This document shows positions 34,495 to 42,330 of a DNA stretch of 64,000 bases, piece by piece (within the stretch, counting starts at the first letter, position 1; each line of letters opens with the position of its first letter). Under the pieces are notes generated by a model. It was given only the letters and a program-made list of their open reading frames with translations. It had not been told where the DNA came from and ran no database searches. The position numbers and the translations under genes are program-made. Origin of the DNA: Curtobacterium sp. MCLR17_007 (GTDB lineage Bacteria; Actinomycetota; Actinomycetes; Actinomycetales; Microbacteriaceae); assembly GCF_003234655.2 (NCBI RefSeq), contig NZ_CP126271.1:2790001-2854000 (forward strand). The letters are read 5' to 3'.

Positions 34495-35199
34495 TCACTG
34501 GGTGGTCGGACGCCCTTCGTCAGGCAGGGCGACCTTCGACCCGCGGGGCTCGACGTTCCGCTGCGGCAGCGGCGGGGCTGGCTCGACCCGTGGCGTCGCG
34601 GCGACCCGGGCCCGCGTGAGCTCGGCGCGACCGAGCCAGGTCGTCGTCGCCACCGTCGTCGCGCTCTGCAGCACGCCGAACACGAGGGGCAGCAGGAGCG
34701 GGACGAGGCCGTCGGAGGCGAACCCGCCGGCGAGCGCACCGATCCAGGCGGCGAACCACCCCGCCGGGATCCACCGCGTCCGGTCGATCGTCGCGATCGC
34801 GGGTTCGACGACCCGCTCCGCCTGCTCGAGCACCGCGTCACGGTCCTCGGGCACGAGGGCCGGCGGCCGGGCGGCGAACTGCGCTCCGATGCGCTCGTCA
34901 CGACGCCAGCCGCCGGGTCGTGGCGAGAACGGCTGCGCCTGGAGCTTCCGGCTCGTCCGGATGAACGCCGCGGTGAGACACCCCAGCGCCGCGGCGAACG
35001 CGACCGCTGCGACCACCCCGGCGGGTCCGGACACACCGGACCACCCCCACAGCAGCTGCGACACGATGACCACCGCGCCGGTGACCGTCGCGACCGTCGC
35101 GCACACGACCGTCCGACGGCGGAGCCGTGCCGGGTCGAGGAACTCGCGCCGACGTGCGCGGTACACGCGCCAGCCGATCGCGAACGGGCCGTCACTCAT
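34495..35199 (-). CDS. Four-span membrane protein of unknown function
   Basis: A 234-residue protein starting MSDGPFAIGWRVYRARRREFLDP. Hydrophobic spans lie near residues 32-52, 57-78, 147-166 and 166-188. A conserved-looking cytoplasmic loop, PEDRDAVLEQAERVVEPAIATIDRTRWIP split over residues 111-140, separates the two hairpins. The tail is polar and Pro-rich. The ATG at 35199 was chosen over a longer frame running into the pnuC region. I do not recognise the family. It is followed by the TetR gene 42 bp on, so co-transcription is possible. Confidence 0.65.
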   Translation of the reverse strand: MSDGPFAIGWRVYRARRREFLDPARLRRRTVVCATVATVTGAVVIVSQLLWGWSGVSGPAGVVAAVAFAAALGCLTAAFIRTSRKLQAQPFSPRPGGWRRDERIGAQFAARPPALVPEDRDAVLEQAERVVEPAIATIDRTRWIPAGWFAAWIGALAGGFASDGLVPLLLPLVFGVLQSATTVATTTWLGRAELTRARVAATPRVEPAPPLPQRNVEPRGSKVALPDEGRPTTQ

Positions 35200-35236
35200 G
35201 CGTCCACTCTGCTCCGGAGCAGGCACGTGCGACCGT

Positions 35237-35902
35237 TCAGCCGACGGTGACCGGCGCGGACGACGGCTTGGTGCGCTGCTGCATCCAGACGAAGAACCCG
35301 GTGAGCGTGAACACGCCGTAGAAGACGTACATGAGCCCCGAGGCGTAGTAGCCGGCCGAGAACAGCAGCGGCACCCCGACCAGGTCGACAGCGACCCAGA
35401 CCAGCCAGAACTCGACCCAGCCCTTCGCCATGCCGTACGTCGCGAGCAGGGACCCGACGAAGATCCACGCGTCGCTCCACACCGGCTCGTAGGACCCGAG
35501 GGCACGGAACACGGGGGTGAGCAGCGCGGTGCCGCCGACCAGGGTCAGGACGAGCAGTCCCCGGGTCCGCCAGGAGGCCCAGTGCGGGTCGATCACGGTC
35601 GTCGCCGCAGCGGGACGGTGCGTCCACCGGTACCAGCCGTAGACGCTGACGATGACGAACACCACCTGACGGCCCGCCTGGCCCAGCAGGTTGACCGGGT
35701 TCGGGGTGTCGAAGAGCGCCCCCATGAACACCGTGAAGAGCAGCACGTTGCCGACGATGCCGACGGGCCACGCCCACACCTTCCGACGCATGCCGCCGAG
35801 CGCGCTGAGCAGCCCGAAGACGTTGCCGATCACCTCGCGCCACAGCACGGTCTGGTCACCGATGACGATCTGCGCGTCGAACAACCAGCGCACGATGCCC
35901 AT
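35237..35902 (-). CDS. pnuC: PnuC-type nicotinamide riboside transporter
   Basis: A 221-residue membrane protein with seven hydrophobic spans. Family landmarks are the paired Trp-containing helices VWAWPVGIVGNVLLF, VSVYGWYRW, the ATYGMAKGWVEFWLVWVAVD stretch in TM6 and YGVFTLTGFFVWMQQ. PnuC carriers import nicotinamide riboside by facilitated diffusion for NAD synthesis. The ATG at 35902 follows AGGAGG. No NAD-linked neighbour gene or recognisable riboswitch is present upstream. Confidence 0.85.
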   Translation of the reverse strand: MGIVRWLFDAQIVIGDQTVLWREVIGNVFGLLSALGGMRRKVWAWPVGIVGNVLLFTVFMGALFDTPNPVNLLGQAGRQVVFVIVSVYGWYRWTHRPAAATTVIDPHWASWRTRGLLVLTLVGGTALLTPVFRALGSYEPVWSDAWIFVGSLLATYGMAKGWVEFWLVWVAVDLVGVPLLFSAGYYASGLMYVFYGVFTLTGFFVWMQQRTKPSSAPVTVG

Positions 35903-36265
35903 CTGGTGCCTCCTCGTTCCGGTGCATCCAACCACGCACCCCCACCCCGCATTCCTGGCGCACCACCGCAAGATCGGGGTACAAACCCGGTCCGCACTGC
36001 TGGGGACCGAAATCACCCCCGTTTTGGGTCCATGCAAAAGCATCATCCCCGTTGTCAGCACTTTGGGGGACCGGTAGCGTCGATGACAGGAGCGATCCAG
36101 CCCGCCCGAGCCGCCTCTGAGCCTCGGAGCCCGGCGGTCACCCTCGGCACCGGTCAGCCGCGACCCCTGCTCCTGTGGGGCCGACAGACACCGTCCCACC
36201 GGCACCCGACCCGAATCACCGTGCCGCTGGCTCGAAGCGCACCCCTGTGCGCGGAACGGAACACC
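35903..36265. promoter_or_regulatory. Divergent control region with ATCAYCCCCGTT repeats
   Basis: A 363-bp gap between pnuC and the TasA-like operon. ATCACCCCCGTT (from 36012) and ATCATCCCCGTT (from 36042) are direct repeats 30 bp apart, each followed by a TTTTGGG or CTTTGGG tract. The segment 35970-36060 is richer in A/T than its surroundings and is the best candidate for the operon promoter. The last 190 bp before the first gene show nothing definite and would form a long leader. Confidence 0.55.
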
Positions 36266-36820
36266 ATGCACAAGATCGTCACCGGCACCATCGCCGGCGC
36301 CGCCGGCATCGCGCTGCTCCTGGGTGGGGCGGGCACGTTCGCCCTCTGGAACGCGAACGCCTCGACCGCAGCCACCACGGTCAGCTCCGGCACCCTGACG
36401 CTGAGCGCCGTGAACGACGGCGTCTGGACCGACATCACCAACGGCCGCTCGACCACGATCGACCCGGCCAAGGTCCTGATGGTCCCGGGCAACAAGTACC
36501 AGTTCACGCAGACCCTGAACATCGGGGCGACCGGGCAGGACCTCAAGGCGAACCTGACCTACGCCGACCAGAGCATCACCGGCGACCCGGCACTGCTCGC
36601 CGCGACGACGAAGACCCTGTCCGTGACCTCGACGAGTGCCTCGGTCGTCCCGTCGACCACGAACGCGAACACCTTCGTCGTGTCCCCCTCGAGCGCCACC
36701 TCGGCCGTGAAGGTCCTCTTCACGATCGAGCTGCCCTCGTCGGCCACGACCGGGCAGAACGGCTCCGTGAACGTCGGAGCGCTCGCCTTCACGCTGACGC
36801 AGACCGCGATCGGCTCCTGA
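36266..36820 (+). CDS. TasA-like exported protein with SipW-type signal peptide, 1
   Basis: A 184-residue protein. The leader MHKIVTGTIAGAAGIALLLG followed by GAGTFALWNANAS is the alternate-type signal peptide (GG.G.FALWN box) cleaved by SipW-like peptidases. The mature domain is small, Thr/Ser/Val-rich and beta-like (TLNIGATGQDLKANLTYAD, ALAFTLTQTAIGS), comparable with TasA/camelysin-type fibre or surface proteins. It has no cysteine. The start is the ATG in ACACCATGCAC. It is the first of three such genes followed by the peptidase. Role as a matrix or surface fibre subunit is inferred from the TasA family. Confidence 0.78.
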   Translation: MHKIVTGTIAGAAGIALLLGGAGTFALWNANASTAATTVSSGTLTLSAVNDGVWTDITNGRSTTIDPAKVLMVPGNKYQFTQTLNIGATGQDLKANLTYADQSITGDPALLAATTKTLSVTSTSASVVPSTTNANTFVVSPSSATSAVKVLFTIELPSSATTGQNGSVNVGALAFTLTQTAIGS

Positions 36821-36899
36821 TCCCCGGCGCGGTCGGTCCCTGATCCGCCGACCGCGCCGGAACCCGTCCGTCCGACCAGTTCACCGGGGGGTGACGAGG

Positions 36900-37505
36900 A
36901 TGACCCGCACGACGATCTCCGGACGTCACCGCGCGCCGCGCGTCCGACGTCCGGTGCGGGCCCGTGTGCTCTGGCCCGCGTCCCTCGTCCTCGCACTCGG
37001 CGTGGTGGTGTCCCTGCTCGGGACCGGTGGGACCTACGCCCTGTGGAACGCCTCGGCGAGCACGAGGGGCGCGACCGTGAAGTCGGGGACCGCGACGGTC
37101 ACGGTCAGCCCGCTCTCCGCGATGCGGGCGCCCGCGCTCGGTCCGGGAGCGAGCACGGTGGGGTCGTTCACGGTGAAGAACACGGGGACCGTCCCGCTCT
37201 CGATGCGGGTCATGACGACCGCGACCAAGGTCTCCTACGCCGACGCCTCGGACGCCGTGGTGCTCGGCGCCCAGACCCTCAAGCTCGCGAGTGTCGGGTC
37301 GGCATCGGCCTGCCGCGCCGGCCTCGGGGGCGCGAGCGGTCCGCTCGCCTCGTTCGACACCGGCAGCGGCTACTACACGCTGCCGGTCGGCGCGAGCGGG
37401 GTCGCCTGCGTCGAGATCACGCTGGCACAGGACGCCCCGCAGACGGTCTCGGGCGCCGTCACGGACTTCACCCTCACGGTGACCGGCACGCAGGTCGCAC
37501 CGTGA
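36900..37505 (+). CDS. TasA-like exported protein with SipW-type signal peptide, 2
   Basis: A 201-residue protein. A basic N-terminus of about 23 residues leads into LWPASLVLALGVVVSLL and then GTGGTYALWNASAST, the same cleavage box as in its neighbour. The mature domain (SFTVKNTGTVPLSMRVMTT, GSGYYTLPVGASGVACVEI) resembles a beta-sandwich and has two cysteines, possibly a disulfide. A GTG nine bases upstream (36891) is an alternative start; the ATG fits the GGGGGG purine run better. It overlaps the third protein by 4 bp. Confidence 0.75.
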   Translation: MTRTTISGRHRAPRVRRPVRARVLWPASLVLALGVVVSLLGTGGTYALWNASASTRGATVKSGTATVTVSPLSAMRAPALGPGASTVGSFTVKNTGTVPLSMRVMTTATKVSYADASDAVVLGAQTLKLASVGSASACRAGLGGASGPLASFDTGSGYYTLPVGASGVACVEITLAQDAPQTVSGAVTDFTLTVTGTQVAP

Positions 37506-38392
37506 ACCGCCGTGTCCGCGTGCTCGTCACCCTGCTGCTCAGCGCCGCGCTCGTCGTCGGTGGCTCGAGTGCCGCCTGGGCACTCTGGACGACGAGCGCC
37601 GGGGCGACGTCGAGCACCGTCATCGGCAAGCTCGCCGCCTCGATCAGCGGGACCGACCAGATGACGGTGACCTTCTCGGACTCCGTGCGGTCGATGACGA
37701 AGCCCGTCACCCTGACGAACACCGGCAACCTGGCCGGCACCACGTCCACGTCCGTCGCTCCCCAGTCGGACAAGCCCGCCGCCCTGGCCGGGGCCGTCGA
37801 CGTCGTCGCCTGGCCCGTCGGCTCGACCGCCGCGTGCACCGACAGCGCCGCCGTGGGCTCCGGATCGGTCACGGGGACCTGGGCGTCGCTGCCGAGCATG
37901 ACGTCGACCCTGGCCGCGGGCGCGAGTGCCGTGTGGTGCACGCGGAGCACCCCGCAGGCCTCGGCACCGGCGTCGAGCACCTCGAACGTCGTCATCAGCC
38001 TGACGACCACGTGGGGCAGCTGGCGGTCCGCGGTCGTGCAGGGCGGCTTCTACCTCAACACCGCGGCCGCCACGACCGCGACGCCGGCGCTGACCTGCAC
38101 CGACCACAGCGGCAACTACGTCGACGTCCGGTGGCCGGACTCGTCCCGCGCGGCCGACACCTGGTACGCCGCGTACGTGCGGGACACGATGGTCGGCTCG
38201 CGGGCGCAGATGTACTCCGGGTTCATCACCCTCGCGCCGAACGACCTGGCCCCGGTCGCGACGACCGGCACGCAGACCGTGGTCGTGAAGGTGCTCGACG
38301 GCGACGGCAACCCGACCTCGACGGTCGCCGGCAGCGGTCCCGTAACCCTGTTCACCCAGAACGACGGCCCCGCGCTCCGGTGCGGCGGATGA
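37502..38392 (+). CDS. TasA-like exported protein with SipW-type signal peptide, 3
   Basis: A 296-residue protein starting with GTG in the overlap with the preceding stop. Its leader RVLVTLLLSAALVVG followed by GSSAAWALWTTSAGA keeps the ALW box in a shorter form. The mature part has a first domain similar in pattern to protein 2 (KPVTLTNTGNLAGTTS) and a C-terminal domain with DVRWPDSSRAADTWYAAYV and TGTQTVVVKVLDGDGNP, which looks fibronectin-like. The first gene-product-like box and operon position make it a third SipW substrate. It overlaps the peptidase gene by 4 bp. Confidence 0.72.
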   Translation: MNRRVRVLVTLLLSAALVVGGSSAAWALWTTSAGATSSTVIGKLAASISGTDQMTVTFSDSVRSMTKPVTLTNTGNLAGTTSTSVAPQSDKPAALAGAVDVVAWPVGSTAACTDSAAVGSGSVTGTWASLPSMTSTLAAGASAVWCTRSTPQASAPASSTSNVVISLTTTWGSWRSAVVQGGFYLNTAAATTATPALTCTDHSGNYVDVRWPDSSRAADTWYAAYVRDTMVGSRAQMYSGFITLAPNDLAPVATTGTQTVVVKVLDGDGNPTSTVAGSGPVTLFTQNDGPALRCGG

Positions 38393-39000
38393 CGGCCCAC
38401 GCGGTGACCCGACGAACCGGGTGGCGGTCGCTCGTGCACGCGATCGCACTCGGACTCAGCACCGGGATGCTCCTGGTCGTCGCCGGCCTGGCCGTCGTGC
38501 TCGTCGTCGTGCCGAAGGTGACCGGATCGACCCCGCTCACCGTCCTCACGCAGTCGATGGAGCCGGCACTGCCGCCGGGCACCCTGCTCGTCGTCCGGCC
38601 CACCCCGCTCGACGAGGTCCGCGTCGGCGACGTCGTGACGTACCAGATCCGGTCGGGGCACCCCGAGGTCATCAGCCACCGCGTGGTGTCCGTCGCGTCG
38701 TCCTCGAACGGGGAGCACACCTTCGTCGTCAAGGGCGACGCCAACGCCGAGCCGGACGCACCCGTCCGCGGCGTCCAGGTGCGCGGCGTCGTCTGGTACA
38801 GCGTCCCCGTGCTCGGGTACGTGAACCAGGTGGTCAACGGGTCGCGCGGATGGCTCGTCCCCCTGGTCGCCGGTGTCCTCATCGCGTACGGCGCGGTCAT
38901 GGTGACGATCGGCGCCGTGTCCACCGTCCGGCGCCGTCGGGCCGGTCGTCGCCACGGACGTCGACGGGCACCTGCACGACTGCCGGAGCGCCGCGTCTAG
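38389..39000 (+). CDS. sipW: SipW/ER-type signal peptidase I
   Basis: A 203-residue membrane protease with an N-terminal span (residues about 18-41) and a C-terminal one (about 156-178). The catalytic serine is Ser56 in LTQSMEPALPPG. The usual bacterial lysine is replaced by His97 in EVISHRVVSV, as in ER-type and SipW peptidases; VVKGDANAEPD supplies the conserved acidic residue. SipW removes the leaders of TasA-type proteins, and three such substrates lie directly upstream in the same operon. The tail is very Arg-rich. Confidence 0.88.
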   Translation: MTAHAVTRRTGWRSLVHAIALGLSTGMLLVVAGLAVVLVVVPKVTGSTPLTVLTQSMEPALPPGTLLVVRPTPLDEVRVGDVVTYQIRSGHPEVISHRVVSVASSSNGEHTFVVKGDANAEPDAPVRGVQVRGVVWYSVPVLGYVNQVVNGSRGWLVPLVAGVLIAYGAVMVTIGAVSTVRRRRAGRRHGRRRAPARLPERRV

Positions 39001-39011
39001 GCTCGGTGGAC

Positions 39012-39539
39012 GTGGCGGACGGTGTGGTGCAGGCGCGGGCGCTGCTCGATGCCGCGGCCCGGCGGCTGCGCGCGGCGGACGTCCCCGACGAGGCCCTCGG
39101 CGAGTACGTCGTGCCGAAGCCCGTGCTCGGCATCCGCCGCGAGGCCACGATGCGCTCCCTCGGCCGGGTCTGGCGGGTCGGGGCCCTGCTGATCGGGTCC
39201 TCGCTCCAGACCGGCGGACGCGTCTGGGCGACGGGCACGATCACCCGCGTGACCGACCCCGGACGCGCGCAGTTCCAGTCGGTGTCCATGGAGACCCGTC
39301 GCGCATACCGCGCCGCAGCGGTGCGCGGGCGCTTCGACGCCGGTGACACCGTCAACCACGGGGCGACCCCCATCGACCTGGACGACTCGCTGCTCGGCGG
39401 CGACGGCGTGCTGTTCGTCGACGGTGACCTGCCGATGGTGCGCTGGTCCCCCACGGCGGCGACGGCGGTCCCGCTGGCGGACTACCTGGCCGACCGCGTC
39501 GGGCTGCTCGTCGACCCACCCGCGGGCGCGACGGACTGA
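39012..39539 (+). CDS. Conserved-looking protein of unknown function
   Basis: A 175-residue soluble protein, GTG start at 39012, 11 bp after sipW. Recognisable features are a helical start (VVQARALLDAAARRLRAADVP), GEYVVPKPVLGIRREATMRSLG as two halves around residue 40, a beta-rich middle with WRVGALLIGSSLQTGGRVWA, and a C-terminal PLADYLADRVGLLVDPP. Composition and codon bias match its neighbours, so it is probably a real gene. I cannot assign a family or function. The 132-bp gap after it shows no feature I recognise. Confidence 0.6.
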   Translation: MADGVVQARALLDAAARRLRAADVPDEALGEYVVPKPVLGIRREATMRSLGRVWRVGALLIGSSLQTGGRVWATGTITRVTDPGRAQFQSVSMETRRAYRAAAVRGRFDAGDTVNHGATPIDLDDSLLGGDGVLFVDGDLPMVRWSPTAATAVPLADYLADRVGLLVDPPAGATD

Positions 39540-39671
39540 CGACCGGGCCGGCACGTGCGCGGGGCGAGCCGCGTGCGGCGGTGACCAGGGCCTCCCGTCC
39601 CACGGCGCCGCGCCGAGCGCGCGTGACGGCCACCAGCCGAGCACGGCCACGGGCGCTCGCGTACCGTCCGG

Positions 39672-41159
39672 GTGGTGACCGACGCTCCCCGTACCCGCCT
39701 GGTCCTCCCAGGGCAGTACGGCCCGCAGTTCGACGACGGCGGCCCGGCCCTCGTGGTCGAGGCGCGCGAGTTCTTCACCGCCCGTCCGGTCCACCGGGCG
39801 AAGGCACACCTGTGGCTCAGTGCCCTGCGGCACCGTGTCCGCGAGCTCGGCGACCGCGCGGAGCACGTCCGGGTCGACCGGCTGCGGGACGCGCTGGTCG
39901 GCCGCACGGACCTCGAGGTGGTCGATCCGCCGTCACGACTGCTGCGCGGGCAGGTCCGGCACTGGGGTCACGACACGCGCGTGCTGCCGAGCCGCGGCTT
40001 CGTGACCAGCGAGGACGAGTTCGGCGCGTGGGCGACCGGCCGCGGCGACCGGTTCCTGATGGAGACGTTCTACGAGCAGGTGCGGCGACGCGAGGGATGG
40101 CTGATGGACCGCGACGCCCCCGTCGGCGGACGGTTCAGCCACGACGCCGACAACCGGCAGCCACCGCCGAAGGGCGCGATGTCGCTCGGGCTGCCCGATC
40201 CGTGGTGGCCGACCGAGGACGACGTCGACGACGAGGTCCGGCACGACCTGGACCGGTGGGAGCGCGACGGCCTCGTGCGGTTCGTCGGCCGCGACGACCG
40301 TCGACGCTTCGCCGTCACGGCCGCCGAGGCCGAGGCCGCGCTGGCGGACTTCGTCGAGGTGCGGCTCGGCGACTTCGGCCCCTACGAGGACGCCGTGCTG
40401 ACCAACGACTGGACGATGGCGCACTCACTGCTGAGCGTGCCGATGAACCTCGGCGTGCTCGACCCCCGGGCCGCGATCACGGCGGCGGTGTCGGCGTACG
40501 AGGACGGCTCCGCCCCGCTCGGCAGCGTCGAGGGGTTCGTGCGACAGGTCGCCGGCTGGCGGGACTACGTCTGGCACCTGTACTGGTGGTTCGGCGAGGA
40601 GTACGGGACGTCCGCCGCACCGCTCGGCACCGAGCCGCCGCACCGGCTGCCGCGCTGGTGGCGGGAGCTCGACGCGTCCGAGGTCGAGGCCGTCTGCCTG
40701 TCCACCGCGATCGACGGGGTCGCCGACCACGGCTGGGCGCACCACATCCAGCGGCTGATGGTCCTCGGCAACTGGGCACTGCAGCGCGGTTACGACCCCG
40801 TCCAGCTGACGGAGTGGTTCACCGACGTCTTCGTGGACGGCACCGACTGGGTGATGCCGGCCAACATCGTCGGGATGTCCCAGCACGCCGACGGCGGGCG
40901 GGTCGCGACGAAGCCCTACGCCGCCGGGGGCCGCTACATCGACCGGATGACCGACCACTGCGGCAGCTGCCGGTTCGACCCGACCAAGCGGCTCGGCGAG
41001 GACGCCTGCCCCTTCACCGCCGGGTACTGGGCCTTCCTCGACCGCGCTGAGCCGGACCTGCGTGGCAACCCGCGGATGACGCAGCCGCTGCGGCAGCTGC
41101 GCGGGATGGCGGACCGCCAGCAGGTGGTCAGCCAAGAGGCCCGGCGCCGCACGCCCTGA
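39672..41159 (+). CDS. phrB: Iron-sulphur bacterial cryptochrome/(6-4) photolyase (PhrB/FeS-BCP class)
   Basis: A 495-residue photolyase-related flavoprotein. Cys342, Cys430, Cys433 and Cys446 (the last three in DHCGSCRFDPTKRLGEDAC) have the same 88-3-13 spacing as the [4Fe-4S] ligands of Agrobacterium PhrB. The FAD-binding part includes NDWTMAHSLLSVPMNLGVLDP, FVRQVAGWRDYVWHLYW and WAHHIQRLMVLGNWAL. PhrB-class enzymes repair (6-4) photoproducts in DNA with light and lack the usual tryptophan triad. The N-terminal domain begins VLPGQYGPQF. Start is GTG at 39672. Neighbours include a heliorhodopsin-like gene 1.2 kb downstream. Confidence 0.88.
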   Translation: MVTDAPRTRLVLPGQYGPQFDDGGPALVVEAREFFTARPVHRAKAHLWLSALRHRVRELGDRAEHVRVDRLRDALVGRTDLEVVDPPSRLLRGQVRHWGHDTRVLPSRGFVTSEDEFGAWATGRGDRFLMETFYEQVRRREGWLMDRDAPVGGRFSHDADNRQPPPKGAMSLGLPDPWWPTEDDVDDEVRHDLDRWERDGLVRFVGRDDRRRFAVTAAEAEAALADFVEVRLGDFGPYEDAVLTNDWTMAHSLLSVPMNLGVLDPRAAITAAVSAYEDGSAPLGSVEGFVRQVAGWRDYVWHLYWWFGEEYGTSAAPLGTEPPHRLPRWWRELDASEVEAVCLSTAIDGVADHGWAHHIQRLMVLGNWALQRGYDPVQLTEWFTDVFVDGTDWVMPANIVGMSQHADGGRVATKPYAAGGRYIDRMTDHCGSCRFDPTKRLGEDACPFTAGYWAFLDRAEPDLRGNPRMTQPLRQLRGMADRQQVVSQEARRRTP

Positions 41160-41164
41160 ACACC

Positions 41165-41212
41165 GCCGGACGGGAGGCGCGGGGCGGGCTGGCACCGCCC
41201 CTCCCGTCCGGC
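41165..41212. terminator. Terminator hairpin after the photolyase gene
   Basis: Arms GCCGGACGGGAGG (41165-41177) and CCTCCCGTCCGGC (41200-41212) pair perfectly, with a GC-rich loop that can extend the stem. It shares the GGACGGGAGG core with the terminators at 33720 and 62522. Confidence 0.75.
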
Positions 41213-41231
41213 GTGTGGCAGGCTTCGTGCC

Positions 41232-41843
41232 GTGGTCCGGCATCCGCTCTGGCGTCCGTTCGCCGCCGGCAGCAACGCTGCCCGGCAGGCGCAGCGCGTG
41301 GCGTTCCGCCAGACCGAGCCCGGTCCGCTGCAGCCGCACGACCCGCGATGGGTGGACGCGTACCGGGTGGTGCGGTCCGCGGTCGAGACGGCACTCGGAC
41401 CCGGCGTCCGGATCCAGCACGTCGGGTCCACCGCGGTGCCGGACCTGCTCGCGAAACCGGTGATCGACGTCGACCTGCTCGTGCCGGACGTCGCGGACGA
41501 GGACTCCTGGTTGCCCGCGCTCGAGGCCGTGGGCTTCCGGCTGCTGTTCCGCGACGAGCTGGGCGGGTCGCCGCACCGACAGCTCAGCCTCGCCGAGCCG
41601 AACGCGAACCTGCACGTCTTCGCGCCCGGGGCCGTCGAGCCGCAGCGGCACCGGGTGTTCGTCGACTGGCTGCGGACGCATCCCGCGGACCGGCGCGCCT
41701 ATGCGGCCGCCAAGCAGGCCGCTGCCGCGGGCACGGGGTCCCTGCGCTACAACGACGCGAAGGCCGCCGTCGTGTACGACGTGTACGAGCGGGTCTTCCT
41801 GACGGACCCGGCGCATCCGCACGACCCGCACCCGCGGGTCTGA
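41232..41843 (+). CDS. GrpB/UPF0157-family protein
   Basis: A 203-residue protein of the GrpB nucleotidyltransferase-like family. The signature RIQHVGSTAVPDLLAKPVID with DVDLLVPD is near residues 58-85, and LVFRD-like LLFRDELGGSPHRQLSLAEPN and AYAAAKQAAA follow. The fold belongs to the nucleotidyltransferase superfamily, but the reaction is not established for most members; some are fused to dephospho-CoA kinase. GTG start. It is convergent with the VOC gene, whose stop directly follows. Confidence 0.8.
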   Translation: MVRHPLWRPFAAGSNAARQAQRVAFRQTEPGPLQPHDPRWVDAYRVVRSAVETALGPGVRIQHVGSTAVPDLLAKPVIDVDLLVPDVADEDSWLPALEAVGFRLLFRDELGGSPHRQLSLAEPNANLHVFAPGAVEPQRHRVFVDWLRTHPADRRAYAAAKQAAAAGTGSLRYNDAKAAVVYDVYERVFLTDPAHPHDPHPRV

Positions 41844-42248
41844 TCAGGCGTCGGCAGCGCTGCCCGACTTCATCCAGAACGGCGACCAGTGGTACCCGTC
41901 CGGGTCGTCGAACTGGCGCTGGTACATGAACGGGTAGTCGTCGGTGTCCCCGATCCGCCCACCGGCAGCACGGGCACGCTCGACGAGGTCGTCGACCGCC
42001 TGCTGACTGTCGAGGTCGAACGAGACGGTGACCTTCGAGGGTGTGTCGGGACCGCCCACGAGTTCCTCGACACCGCCGACGCTCGCGTACATCTCGCGAC
42101 TGGCGAGCATCACGTACTGGTCGGGGCGGACGGCGAAGCAAGACACCTGGTCGTTCGACATGTCGGCGTTGCGGGTCCAGCCCAGGGCGTCGTAGAAGGC
42201 GGTGGCGCGCTCGACGCTGTCCACCGGGCAGCTGATGAAGAGGCTCAT
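41844..42248 (-). CDS. VOC/glyoxalase-superfamily protein
   Basis: A 134-residue protein, MSLFISCPVDSVERATAFYDALGW, with the paired beta-alpha-beta modules of the VOC superfamily and the C-terminal QRQFDDPDGYHWSPFWM. This is the PhnB/DUF-like subgroup often annotated as lactoylglutathione-lyase-like. Metal ligands are not clearly conserved. I chose the ATG at 42248 over a longer frame that enters the divergent gene. It is divergent from the heliorhodopsin-like gene, 82 bp apart. Function unknown. Confidence 0.78.
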   Translation of the reverse strand: MSLFISCPVDSVERATAFYDALGWTRNADMSNDQVSCFAVRPDQYVMLASREMYASVGGVEELVGGPDTPSKVTVSFDLDSQQAVDDLVERARAAGGRIGDTDDYPFMYQRQFDDPDGYHWSPFWMKSGSAADA

Positions 42249-42330
42249 GCGGTGATGGTCCTCCCGCGGGGCGGACTGGTCAAGGCGTCCTCGAGCGTGC
42301 ACGCGGGGGCCACGTGGCAGGCTGGCCGTC

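Noticed and set aside
35903..36000. NAD-related riboswitch before pnuC
   Set aside because: I searched by eye for paired stems near the pnuC start and found none that resembles a known NAD riboswitch class.
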